Assembly: GCF_009729415.1 (NCBI RefSeq)
Contig: NZ_MPKW01000001.1
Coordinates: forward strand, 451,271 to 515,270
DNA from: Mycolicibacterium sp. CBMA 234
GTDB taxonomy: Bacteria > Actinomycetota > Actinomycetes > Mycobacteriales > Mycobacteriaceae
DNA length: 64,000 nucleotides
Direction: 5' to 3'
Shown piece after piece: positions 41,057 through 48,959 of this stretch. How positions within the stretch are numbered: the first letter of the stretch is position 1; every line of letters starts with the position of its first letter. Position numbers and translations under genes: made by a program. The notes beneath the pieces are model-generated. The model did no database searches. It was not told where the DNA came from and worked only from the letters and a program-made list of their open reading frames with translations.

Positions 41057-42262
41057 TTATCCGGACATCTGCGGTTCGCGTTCCTGCACGGCACGCAGGT
41101 AGTTCTCGACGTTGGCGCGGGTCTCGGCCAGCGAATCGCCACCGAACTTGTCCAGCGTGGCCCGGGCCAGGACCAACGCGACCATGGCCTCGACAACCAC
41201 GCCCGCGGCCGGGACGGCGCAGACGTCGGAACGCTGGTGGATGGCGACAGCCTCTTCGCCCGTGGCCATGTCAACGGTGGCCAGCGCACGCGGCACGGTC
41301 GAGATCGGCTTCATGGCGGCGCGGACCCGCAGCGGCTGACCGTTCGTCATGCCGCCTTCCAAGCCGCCGGCGCGGTTGGTGGAGCGGGTGATGCCGTCTG
41401 CGCCTGGGTAGATCTCGTCGTGCGCAACGCTGCCGCGGCGACGGGCAGTCTCGAAGCCGTCACCGATCTCGACGCCCTTGATGGCCTGGATGCCCATGAC
41501 CGCTGCGGCCAGCTGGCTGTCCAGCCGGTTGTCGCCGCTGGTGAATGAGCCGAGGCCGACCGGCAGGCCGCTGACGACCACCTCGACCACACCACCGAGG
41601 GTGTCGCCGTCTTTCTTGGCGGCTTCGATCTCGGTGATCATCGATTCTTCAGCGGCCTTGTCGAAGGCCCGCACCGGGCTGTCGTCGATGGCATCGAGAT
41701 CCTGCGGCTGCGGGACCGGGCCGTCGTAGGGCTTGGATGCACCGATGGAGATGACGTGCGAGACGACGTCCACACCGAGCGCCTGCTTCAGGAACGCGCG
41801 GGCGATGGTGCCGGCGGCCACGCGGGCCGCGGTCTCACGGGCGCTGGCGCGCTCCAGCACTGGGCGGGCGTCGTCGAAGCCGTACTTGAGCATGCCGGCG
41901 TAGTCGGCGTGGCCGGGACGCGGTCGGGTCAGCGGCTCGTTACGTGCGGTGTTGGCCAGTTCGGCCGGGTCGACCGGGTCGGAGGCCATGACGGTCTCCC
42001 ACTTGGGCCACTCGGTGTTGCCGATCTGGACGGCGATCGGTCCGCCCAGCGTCTGACCGTGCCGTACGCCGCCCAGCAGGGTGACTTCGTCCTTCTCGAA
42101 CTTCATCCGGGCCCCGCGGCCATAGCCGAGACGACGCCGCTGCAACTGGATGGCGATGTCGTCCGAGGTCACGGAAAGGCCGGCCACCATGCCTTCGAGC
42201 ATGGCCACCAGGGCGCGGCCGTGGGATTCACCTGCTGTGGTCCATCGCAACACGTGTCCCAT
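41057..42262 (-). CDS. aroC: chorismate synthase
   Basis: AroC removes phosphate from EPSP to give chorismate, using reduced FMN. The 401-residue protein has the three classical signatures: [36 protein letters not shown] [19 protein letters not shown], and [19 protein letters not shown]. It is the first gene of aroC-aroK-aroB on the minus strand. Upstream is a GNAT gene with 33 nt between, which could belong to the same transcript. In M. tuberculosis the gene is often called aroF. Confidence 0.97.
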   Translation of the reverse strand: MGHVLRWTTAGESHGRALVAMLEGMVAGLSVTSDDIAIQLQRRRLGYGRGARMKFEKDEVTLLGGVRHGQTLGGPIAVQIGNTEWPKWETVMASDPVDPAELANTARNEPLTRPRPGHADYAGMLKYGFDDARPVLERASARETAARVAAGTIARAFLKQALGVDVVSHVISIGASKPYDGPVPQPQDLDAIDDSPVRAFDKAAEESMITEIEAAKKDGDTLGGVVEVVVSGLPVGLGSFTSGDNRLDSQLAAAVMGIQAIKGVEIGDGFETARRRGSVAHDEIYPGADGITRSTNRAGGLEGGMTNGQPLRVRAAMKPISTVPRALATVDMATGEEAVAIHQRSDVCAVPAAGVVVEAMVALVLARATLDKFGGDSLAETRANVENYLRAVQEREPQMSG

Positions 42263-42295
42263 TGTCCCATGAGGGTGTTTACCGGCTGAAATCCG

Positions 42296-42790
42296 TCAGG
42301 CCAGGGTGCATTGCAGCAGCACGGTGTCGATATCCCGGCCATGTTTGTGGCCGACCTGCCGCAGGCGGCCGGCCTCGACGAAACCCTGCTTCTGGTGCAG
42401 CACGATGGACGACGGATCGCCGCTGTCGGCGATCACAGCGATGACCTCACGGACGCCCGCTGGGCGGCAGGCCGCGAGCAGCGCGCCCAGCAGTTCGGAG
42501 CCCGCTCCCTTTCCGGTGGCCCATGGCGCCAGGTAGATCGAGTCCTCGACCGTGCCCTGATAGGCGGGCCGCGCTTTCCACGGCAGGCAGTAGGCGTACC
42601 CCGCGACCCAGCCGTCGCGTTCGACCACCAGGAAGGGCAAGCCGGCCGCGATCACGTTGGCGAACCGCGTTTGCCATTCGTTGGCCGCGGGCGGCTCCAG
42701 TTCGAACGACGCGACGCTGTTCATGACGTAATGCGCATAGATGTCGGCGATGGCAGGCAGGTCAGCAGCAGTAGCGGCGCGGGTGCTCAT
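42296..42790 (-). CDS. GNAT acetyltransferase, phosphinothricin acetyltransferase-like
   Basis: A 164-residue N-acetyltransferase. Family features: N-terminal TRAATAADLPAIADIYAHYV, the segment SVASFELEPP, the PAT/Bar-like AYCLPWKARPAYQGTVEDSI, the acetyl-CoA loop GKGAGSELLGALL and LHQKQGFVEAGRLRQVGHKH, which matches the Pat/Bar C-terminal signature. Substrate unknown; chromosomal homologues often act on methionine sulfone or related amino acids rather than the antibiotic. It lies between the sensor kinase and aroC, all on the minus strand. Confidence 0.85.
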   Translation of the reverse strand: MSTRAATAADLPAIADIYAHYVMNSVASFELEPPAANEWQTRFANVIAAGLPFLVVERDGWVAGYAYCLPWKARPAYQGTVEDSIYLAPWATGKGAGSELLGALLAACRPAGVREVIAVIADSGDPSSIVLHQKQGFVEAGRLRQVGHKHGRDIDTVLLQCTLA

Positions 42791-42814
42791 GGTGCGGGCA
42801 ACGGTATCCGAGCA

Positions 42815-43984
42815 TCAGGCGGTGGGCAGCGTGACCTCGAGCCGGAAGCCGCCGGGTACTTGCGCGGCGGAAACCTGTCCGCCGTGGGCCTCGACGATGC
42901 CGCGCACGATCGCCAGGCCGATACCGGCGCCGGAGCCGCTGTCTTCCGCTGGTCGCGCCGCACTGCCTCGCCAGCCCATCTCGAACATCCGCCCGATGTC
43001 GTCCGTCTGCACCCCAGGCCCCTGGTCCAGGACGCTGAGCACCAGCCGGTCGTCGTCGAGCGACTGCGCTTCCACCACGATTTCGGAGTCTTCGGGTGCG
43101 TACCGGATGCTGTTGACCAACAGATTCGCCACGACCCGCGAGAGCTCGCGGGGATCGGCGAGCAGCACCTGGTCGGTCATTCCGGCGTGGCTGATGCGGA
43201 TTCCCCGAGTCGCGGCGAGCGCCTGCATCTCGGACACGACGTCGGAAATCAGGTCGAGCAGAACCACCGGCTCTTTGTGCAGTTTCAATGTGCCGCTCTG
43301 GATCTTGGACAGCTCGAACAGTCCGTCCACCATGCGGTTCACGGCATCGACCTGATCGCGAATCTGGCGGATGTAGTCGGACCGGTCGTCGACAACGCCT
43401 TCCTCCAGTGCTTCGGCCATGGCGCGCATGCCGGCCAGCGGTGTCCGAAGATCGTGCGAAACCCATGCCACCAACTGGCGTCGTGAAGAATCCAGCTGCT
43501 CCACTTCGGCTCGCGCCTCCGCAAGCCGAGCGGACGAATCGGCGAGTTGCGCTGAGAGCGCGGCAAATTCGTTGGAGCCCTCGATTTCGGCCGTCACGAT
43601 CTCGCCGGTGCCGATGCGCTCCGCCGCGCTTCGGAGCCGGCCCAGCGACTGCCGCACCAGTCGCGCCATGAACCAGGCGGCGAACGCGGCCATGGCGGCG
43701 GAGATGGCGATAACCCACATCAGCACCCGCAGGTCGTGCGGCGACAGATACATCTCGACCGAAATCGCAACCGTCGAGCCGACAATCGCCACGATCGTGG
43801 CCGTGATCACGATGGCCAGCTGACTTCCGATCGAACCCCGTCGGTTCAGGTGCAAGCCGACGATGGCGGCGACCGTCGCAAGCAACGTCCAGGCCATCGC
43901 GGTTGCCGCAATGACGCCCAGGTCGGCGAGGTTCGGGATCACGACGACCGCCCCGACGGCGTAAAGCGGTATCCCGCACCCCAT
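42815..43984 (-). CDS. sensor histidine kinase
   Basis: This is the membrane sensor of a two-component pair. About four hydrophobic helices occupy residues 5-120, followed by a HAMP domain (RLVRQSLGRLRSAAERIGTG), the H-box AWVSHDLRTPLAGMRAM, the N-box LLVNSIRYAPEDSE, and G-boxes LDQGPGVQTDDIGRMFEMGW and GAGIGLAIVRGIVEAHGG. The ATG start at 43984 overlaps the response regulator by 46 nt; GTG 43942 would give the commoner 4-nt overlap and 14 fewer residues. The sensing part is nearly all in the membrane with little outside loop, so the signal may be within the membrane. Confidence 0.9.
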   Translation of the reverse strand: MGCGIPLYAVGAVVVIPNLADLGVIAATAMAWTLLATVAAIVGLHLNRRGSIGSQLAIVITATIVAIVGSTVAISVEMYLSPHDLRVLMWVIAISAAMAAFAAWFMARLVRQSLGRLRSAAERIGTGEIVTAEIEGSNEFAALSAQLADSSARLAEARAEVEQLDSSRRQLVAWVSHDLRTPLAGMRAMAEALEEGVVDDRSDYIRQIRDQVDAVNRMVDGLFELSKIQSGTLKLHKEPVVLLDLISDVVSEMQALAATRGIRISHAGMTDQVLLADPRELSRVVANLLVNSIRYAPEDSEIVVEAQSLDDDRLVLSVLDQGPGVQTDDIGRMFEMGWRGSAARPAEDSGSGAGIGLAIVRGIVEAHGGQVSAAQVPGGFRLEVTLPTA

Positions 43985-44673
43985 TCCGTCCGCAGATACT
44001 CAGGTTCACGAGGATTGGGCTCGATCTTCTCGCGCAGCCGCCGCACGTGCACGGTGACGGTCGACGCGTCGCCCGAGTTCCAGCCCCAGACTTCCCGCAG
44101 CATCTCGTCGCGCGAGACGACCCGGTCAGGATTCTTGAGCAGGAACAGCAGCAGTTCGTATTCGCGGCCGCTGAGTACGACGTCCGCGCCGTCGCAGGTG
44201 ATCCGGCGCAATGACGGATCGATGCGGAACCGGCCGACGGTGAACGGCGCGAGTGGTGACTGCCGGCTGGCGCGATGCCGCAGCAGTTTCGCGATGCGCA
44301 GTTGCAGTTCGCGTAGCGCGAATGGTTTGGCCAGGTAGTCGTCAGCACCGAGTTCGAGCCCGTCGATCCGATGCCCGCTGGCGCCGAGAGCAGTCAGCAT
44401 GATCACCGGAACATCTGAGCGGGTGCGGATATCACGCAGCAGGTCATCACCGGACAGGCCGGGCAGCATCCGGTCGAGCACCAGCACGTCCGGCATGGCG
44501 TCGAGTACCGCGCGTCGTGCCGTCTCGCCGTCGTCATACTCAGCGACGCGAAAACCCTTGGCGCGCAGGAACGCCGCGACGGCCGTGCGTACCCGTCGGT
44601 CGTCCTCGACCAACATCACCGCTGCGCCGACGCCAACTGCGTCGTCTGGACCGGTATCGGTAGACGAGTGCAT
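43939..44673 (-). CDS. OmpR-family response regulator
   Basis: A 244-residue regulator: receiver domain (VMLVEDDRRVRTAVAAFL, phospho-acceptor Asp67 in DVLVLDRMLPGLSG, LTALG, LAKPFALREL) followed by a winged-helix DNA-binding domain (LSGREYELLLFLLKNPDRVV, VTVHVRRLREKIEPNP, WGAGYRF). ATG 44673 is chosen (MHSSTDTGPD); the frame is open 13 codons further up. It is divergent from the DM13/DoxX pair across 140 bp, so those genes are plausible targets. Confidence 0.93.
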   Translation of the reverse strand: MHSSTDTGPDDAVGVGAAVMLVEDDRRVRTAVAAFLRAKGFRVAEYDDGETARRAVLDAMPDVLVLDRMLPGLSGDDLLRDIRTRSDVPVIMLTALGASGHRIDGLELGADDYLAKPFALRELQLRIAKLLRHRASRQSPLAPFTVGRFRIDPSLRRITCDGADVVLSGREYELLLFLLKNPDRVVSRDEMLREVWGWNSGDASTVTVHVRRLREKIEPNPREPEYLRTEWGAGYRFTPSGRSS

Positions 44674-44813
44674 GCTGCCGACACTATCCGCGCGACGCGC
44701 CGCCGGGTCCAATTCTTACGGTCCTGAAATGTTCGGCGAATTGTCTTGGGGCGCTCCCTAACTTCGTGATTGCCGGGGTGATCGGCACCCCGCGAAACTC
44801 GAAGGAGATCGAC

Positions 44814-45266
44814 ATGCGTATCAAGCCGATTGCTGCTGGTGCTGCGGCGCTGTTCGCCCTGACGCTCACCGCGTGCGGTACGGACGAGATGGCGAAGAGC
44901 AGCGGTACTTCCAGCGCTGCGCCGATGACGTCGGCGATGCAGACGACGGCGATGCAACAGTCTGCCGCGCGGATGGGCGAGTTCTCCGGGCTCAACGGCA
45001 AGCATGTCGCCGGATCGGCGACGGTGAACGGTTCGATGCTGGAGTTCACGAACTTCTCGTCCGACGAGGGACCGGACCTCCATGCATACCTCGCCAACGG
45101 CTCGAGCGAGGCCGACGTCGCGGCCGGCAAGCAGATCAGCACGATCAAGTACGACCAGGCGTCACAGTCGTTCTCGCTATCGGGCGTCGATGTCGGCAAC
45201 TACAGCACGGTCGTCATCAACTGCGACAAGGCGAAGGCAGTCTTCGGCGCTGCCTCGCTGAAGTGA
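44814..45266 (+). CDS. DM13-domain lipoprotein
   Basis: A 150-residue exported lipoprotein with lipobox LTLTACG (Cys21), a Ser/Thr/Met/Ala-rich linker (multiple AMQ/AM repeats around residues 30-50), then a DM13 domain (EFSGLNGKHVAGSATVNG, GPDLHAYLANGSS, YSTVVINCDKAKAVFGAASL). DM13 domains are thought to take part in redox or electron transfer through a conserved Cys (here VINCDK). AGGAG is 6 nt before ATG 44814. Its stop overlaps the next ATG (TGATG), coupling it to the DoxX-like gene. Confidence 0.87.
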   Translation: MRIKPIAAGAAALFALTLTACGTDEMAKSSGTSSAAPMTSAMQTTAMQQSAARMGEFSGLNGKHVAGSATVNGSMLEFTNFSSDEGPDLHAYLANGSSEADVAAGKQISTIKYDQASQSFSLSGVDVGNYSTVVINCDKAKAVFGAASLK

Positions 45267-45733
45267 TGGACAGGACCGCCCGCTCTGCCCTGGCCGCGTC
45301 GATTCTCTTCGGCGTGGCCCGGGTGGGGCTCGGGCTCTTGTGGCTGCACGAAGGGTACGTGAAGTTGCGAGCACATTTCGGGTCCGCCGACATCCTGCTC
45401 GTCGTCAATGGCGCATCGTCGAATACCCGTGTGCCCGAATACTTTCGGTTCGCGGCCGACCATCTCCTGCGGCCGACGGCACACCTGGCCGGCATCGCGA
45501 CACCACTGACCGAGGTGGGGCTGGGGCTGCTGCTGATCGTCGGGCTGTTCAGCGTTCAGACAGCGGTGGCGTCCGCGGCTCTGCTGGCCGTCTACTGGAG
45601 TTCGGATCAGCTCATCGCGCAGTATCCGGCCATGGCGGTGCTGAGCGTGGCCGTCATCGTCGGGCACGGCCACGTCGATCGGTGGTCTGTCGTCGACGTC
45701 CTGCGCCGCCGCAGCGCCCGACCGACCCGCTGA
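45266..45733 (+). CDS. DoxX-like membrane protein
   Basis: A 155-residue protein with four hydrophobic helices and the DoxX pattern (GVARVGLGLLWLHEGYVKLR, LAGIATPLTEVGLGLLLIVG, AALLAVYWSSDQLI). DoxX family members are linked to quinone-dependent thiosulfate oxidation or to membrane oxidoreductase complexes in mycobacteria. ATG 45266 overlaps the DM13 stop; GTG 45263 immediately before it is an alternative. Together they could form a small membrane redox module controlled by the divergent two-component system (inference). Confidence 0.82.
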   Translation: MDRTARSALAASILFGVARVGLGLLWLHEGYVKLRAHFGSADILLVVNGASSNTRVPEYFRFAADHLLRPTAHLAGIATPLTEVGLGLLLIVGLFSVQTAVASAALLAVYWSSDQLIAQYPAMAVLSVAVIVGHGHVDRWSVVDVLRRRSARPTR

Positions 45734-45735
45734 GG

Positions 45736-46158
45736 TCAGACGACCGCCAGCGCGACCGCTGCTGCACTCGCCAGGCACATCGACGGGCCGTGCGGCACGG
45801 TTCGGCCCGCGCGGCACAACAGGACGACGACCGCATACCCCGCCGTGAGCAGCGGCGCCCCGAGCGCGGCCAGCACCCACACGTCGGCGCCGAACATTCC
45901 AGTCAGCGCCCCGAGGCCCAGCGCGAGTTTGACGTCACCGCCGCCCATCGACCGTGGGCTCACCAGATGGACCAGTAGGTAGAGGGCGAACAGCGCCACC
46001 GCCCCAACCGCAGCGGCCACCCCGCGGCCAACGACAACGGCGGCCAGCAGAATCACTGCGGCGCCGGGCAGGGTCAGCCAGTTCGGCAACCGTCGCTCTC
46101 GCAGGTCATAGACACACAGCGCGAGCATCCACGCACCAACGATCAAGCCCGCCCCCAT
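45736..46158 (-). CDS. A24-type prepilin peptidase (short, Rv2551c-like)
   Basis: A 140-residue membrane aspartyl peptidase consisting only of the catalytic A24 domain. The two active Asp residues are in CVYDLRERRLPNWLT and SPRSMGGGDVKLALGLG (GxGD-type motif). It has about five membrane helices and lacks the N-terminal methylase domain of PilD. The likely substrate is a Flp/tad-type pilin encoded elsewhere. Its stop lies 2 nt from the convergent DoxX stop. Rv2551c has the same place near aroE. Confidence 0.87.
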   Translation of the reverse strand: MGAGLIVGAWMLALCVYDLRERRLPNWLTLPGAAVILLAAVVVGRGVAAAVGAVALFALYLLVHLVSPRSMGGGDVKLALGLGALTGMFGADVWVLAALGAPLLTAGYAVVVLLCRAGRTVPHGPSMCLASAAAVALAVV

Positions 46159-46190
46159 CTTTCGAGGCTAAGCCCGGCGCAAGCGGTCAT

Positions 46191-46319
46191 CCGTCACGAA
46201 AATGGCGCGACATCAGGGACGCTCGGCGTGTCGGCTCTCCCTGTGACACATGCGATCTGAAGCTGTCATCATCGGCTGACATTGTCACCACGTGCTGACA
46301 ATGTCACGATTCGTGACGG
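46191..46319. promoter_or_regulatory. nested inverted repeats between aroE and the A24 peptidase gene
   Basis: In the 207-bp gap there are two 11-bp palindromes, TGACATTGTCA (46277-46287) and TGACAATGTCA (46296-46306). They are also exact inverted repeats of each other around CCACGTGC. A wider 10-bp inverted pair, CCGTCACGAA (46191-46200) and TTCGTGACGG (46310-46319), encloses them. No T tract follows. This looks like a double operator for a dimeric repressor in the promoter of the minus-strand peptidase gene; the regulator is unknown. Confidence 0.6.
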
Positions 46320-46365
46320 CTCTGGACCGAAGAGGTTGGGGTGAGGAGGAACCCGCCCCGGGCGT

Positions 46366-47151
46366 TCAGGACGCCGCGAGCGCGGCCGCCATCGCCTCGC
46401 GCGGCGCCGGCATGCCGGTGAACTGCTCCACCTGGGCGAAGGCCTGGTTCAGCAGCATCTGCAGACCGCTCACCACGCGGCCACCCGCAGCGGAAACGGC
46501 CTCCGCCAACGGCGTCGGCCACGGGTCGTAGATGGCATCCAGCAGCACCGCCGTACCGGCCACGGTGTCCGAGAACTGTGCGGCCACGTCGGCCGGCAAC
46601 GTATTCACCACCACGCCAAGGGAATTCAGCGGTTCACCCAAGGCCACCCACCGGGCACGAACGCCGAGCTTGTCCCCCAGCTCCACCAGCGGCGCCGCTT
46701 TGTCGGCGTTACGGGCGACCACCGCGATATCGGAAACGCCCAGCGCTGCCAGGGCCACCATCGCCGCCGGCGCGGTACCACCGGAACCCAGCACGGCCGC
46801 GGCACCGGACACCTCGCCAAGTGCCCCGACCACGCCGTCGACGTCGGTATTGTCGGCGCGCCAACCGCCGTCCACCCGCACCAGGGTGTTCGCCGAGCCG
46901 ACGAGCTCGGCGCGCTCCGTGCGCTCGGTAGCGAATCGCAACGCCGCGAACTTCCCCGGCATGGTGACTGACACACCGACCCACTCCGGGCCGAATCCAC
47001 TTACCAGGTCCGGCAATTGGGCCTCGGTGCACTCGATGCGGTCGTAGCTCCAGTCGGTCAGCCCGAGCTCCTGATAAGCCGCCAGGTGCAGCTGCGGAGA
47101 CCGCGAATGCGCGATGGGTGAGCCCAGGACCGCGGCGCGGCGCCCAGTCAC
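46366..47151 (-). CDS. aroE: shikimate dehydrogenase
   Basis: AroE reduces 3-dehydroshikimate with NADPH. The 261-residue protein has the shikimate-binding SPIAHSRSPQLHLAAYQELG, catalytic Lys in SVTMPGKFAALRF (the usual MPHK reads MPGK here) and Asp in ADNTDVDGVVGAL. The nucleotide-binding GSGGTAPAAMVALAALG is also visible. GTG at 47151 is used, 10 nt after the mltG stop. It is the distal gene of alaS-ruvX-mltG-aroE. Confidence 0.95.
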   Translation of the reverse strand: MTGRRAAVLGSPIAHSRSPQLHLAAYQELGLTDWSYDRIECTEAQLPDLVSGFGPEWVGVSVTMPGKFAALRFATERTERAELVGSANTLVRVDGGWRADNTDVDGVVGALGEVSGAAAVLGSGGTAPAAMVALAALGVSDIAVVARNADKAAPLVELGDKLGVRARWVALGEPLNSLGVVVNTLPADVAAQFSDTVAGTAVLLDAIYDPWPTPLAEAVSAAGGRVVSGLQMLLNQAFAQVEQFTGMPAPREAMAAALAAS

Positions 47152-47161
47152 CGTCGCACCG

Positions 47162-48451
47162 TCATCGGGCGCTGTCGAGCACGCCGTTGTGCTTGGCCAA
47201 CTCGATGCTGGCCAGGTGCTGCTGGTAGTCGCGGGTGAACACCGTCGTGCCCTGCAGGTCGATGGTCACGAAGTACAGCCAGTCCCCCGGCGCCGGAGCC
47301 TGTGCCGCTGCTTCGGCGGGCTGGCCGGGCGAGCAGATCGGAGTGGCCGGCAGGCCTTCGCGCGCATAGGTGTTCCACGGCGTCGGCTGTTCGCGGTCGG
47401 CATCGGTGGTGGCCACCTCTTGCCGGTCCAGCGGGTAGTTCACCGTCGAGTCGAACTGCAGCTTGCGGTGATCAGGTGTGGCCAACCGGTTGTAGATAAC
47501 CCGCGCGACCTTCGCGAAATCCTGCGGGTTGGACTCGCGCTGCACCAGCGATGCCACGATCAGCACCTGGTAGGGCGTCAGGTTGGCGGTCGCTCCCGCA
47601 TCGAGCAGCCCGCCCTGTTCGTACTGGCGGCTGCTTGAGCTGATCAGGCTGCCCAGAATCGACTCCGGCGTGCCGGCGGGGTCGACATTCCAGGTACCTG
47701 GCGCGATCAGACCTTCGAGCCTGCGGTGATCGGCACCCAGCGCCTTCACCGGCCCGGCCGCCCAACTCGGCACCAGCAATGCAGCGACATCGGCCGATCC
47801 GGCGGCTTTCTTCAGGTCGTCAGCGGCGACGCACTTGTGCTGGCCGTCCAGATCGACGCAAGACGCTGCCGAGATCAGGCTGAAGATGCCCTCGTTGACC
47901 TTGTTGGTCTTGACGTCGCTGGTGTCGTCGAGCTGGCGGCCCTCCGGGATCACCAGCCTGCCCACACGATTGTTCTTCTCGGTGAGACGGGACACCGCGT
48001 TGGCTGCCGAGATCTCGGTCCGCAGTTTGTAGAAGCCGGGCTGAATCTCGGTCATCGCCTTGTTGCCCTCGGCGGCCTGGACGAACGTCTTCACGTTCGC
48101 GACCACGCCGTGGTCGTGCAGCGTTTGCCCGATCGCAGTGGTCGAGTCGCCGCCCCGCACCTCTATGACCAGGTCGTTGCCGCCGTCACCGGAGTAGTCG
48201 TTACCCGACCCGAAGAGCCCGTGCCACAGTCGCGAACCCAGGAACACCGCGCTTATCACCACGATGATGAACACCGACAGCGCCACCACGCTGCGCCGAC
48301 GACGGCGCTTGCGGTTGCGTTCGGCGCGCACGCGCTCGGCCCGGCTCATGCCGCGGCGCGGCCGCCCCACCGATTCCGGCTTGATGCGGGTGCTGCCCCA
48401 CTCGTCGTCATCGTCTGGGGCGTCCGGACTCATGTCTTCAGCCGGGCTCAC
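47162..48451 (-). CDS. mltG: endolytic transglycosylase MltG
   Basis: MltG cuts nascent peptidoglycan strands and so sets glycan length. The 429-residue protein has a long cytoplasmic N terminus, acidic then very basic ([20 protein letters not shown]), one membrane helix ([19 protein letters not shown]) and a large extracytoplasmic YceG domain. The catalytic Glu is in [19 protein letters not shown], and the end of the domain shows [11 protein letters not shown] and [20 protein letters not shown]. The GTG start overlaps the ruvX stop (GTGA). It matches Rv2553c. Confidence 0.94.
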   Translation of the reverse strand: MSPAEDMSPDAPDDDDEWGSTRIKPESVGRPRRGMSRAERVRAERNRKRRRRRSVVALSVFIIVVISAVFLGSRLWHGLFGSGNDYSGDGGNDLVIEVRGGDSTTAIGQTLHDHGVVANVKTFVQAAEGNKAMTEIQPGFYKLRTEISAANAVSRLTEKNNRVGRLVIPEGRQLDDTSDVKTNKVNEGIFSLISAASCVDLDGQHKCVAADDLKKAAGSADVAALLVPSWAAGPVKALGADHRRLEGLIAPGTWNVDPAGTPESILGSLISSSSRQYEQGGLLDAGATANLTPYQVLIVASLVQRESNPQDFAKVARVIYNRLATPDHRKLQFDSTVNYPLDRQEVATTDADREQPTPWNTYAREGLPATPICSPGQPAEAAAQAPAPGDWLYFVTIDLQGTTVFTRDYQQHLASIELAKHNGVLDSAR

Positions 48452-48957
48452 TCGTCAGCCTCACTGTCTGCGGCCGCGGCTGCCAGTACCGTGCGGCGCA
48501 TATCCAGCCAGTTCTGCAGGATGCCGACGGCCGCCACCTGATCGATCATCTGCCGTTGGCCTTTCGCGCGCACCCCGGCCTCCCGCAGCGAACGCTGCGC
48601 GGTGACCGTCGTCAACCGTTCGTCGGCCATCCGCACCGGGGTCGGAGCGACCCGGACCGCCAGCGCGTCGGCCACCTCGATCGCGTCCCGCGCCGAGCTG
48701 CTCGACTTGTCCTTCAGTGTGCGTGGCAAGCCGACGATGATCTCGACCACGTCCTGCTCACCGGCCAGTTTCGCCAGCCGACCCAGGTGCTTGTCGGTCT
48801 TGTCGCGGCGCACCGTCTCCACCGGGGTGGCCAGGATGCCGTCCGGGTCGCAGACGGCGACGCCGATCCGCACCGTCCCGACGTCGATGCCGAGCCGACG
48901 ACCGCGCCCGGGGTCATCGGCACCGGGGCGGTCGGGCATGCGGTCGGTATCAGCCAA
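48448..48957 (-). CDS. ruvX: Holliday junction resolvase-like RuvX/YqgF
   Basis: A 169-residue RNase H-fold nuclease implicated in Holliday junction resolution and 16S rRNA 5'-end maturation. The first acidic residue is in [20 protein letters not shown], with further family features [16 protein letters not shown] and [17 protein letters not shown]. The C terminus [14 protein letters not shown] is typical. Its start is 2 nt after the alaS stop, and it is coupled to mltG downstream. It matches Rv2554c. Confidence 0.94.
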   Translation of the reverse strand: MADTDRMPDRPGADDPGRGRRLGIDVGTVRIGVAVCDPDGILATPVETVRRDKTDKHLGRLAKLAGEQDVVEIIVGLPRTLKDKSSSSARDAIEVADALAVRVAPTPVRMADERLTTVTAQRSLREAGVRAKGQRQMIDQVAAVGILQNWLDMRRTVLAAAAADSEADE

Positions 48958-48959
48958 AA

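Noticed and set aside
42762..44348. Open frame overlapping the sensor kinase and regulator in another phase
   Set aside because: Kinase and regulator motifs are complete in their own frames; the overlapping product is low-complexity Arg/Gly.
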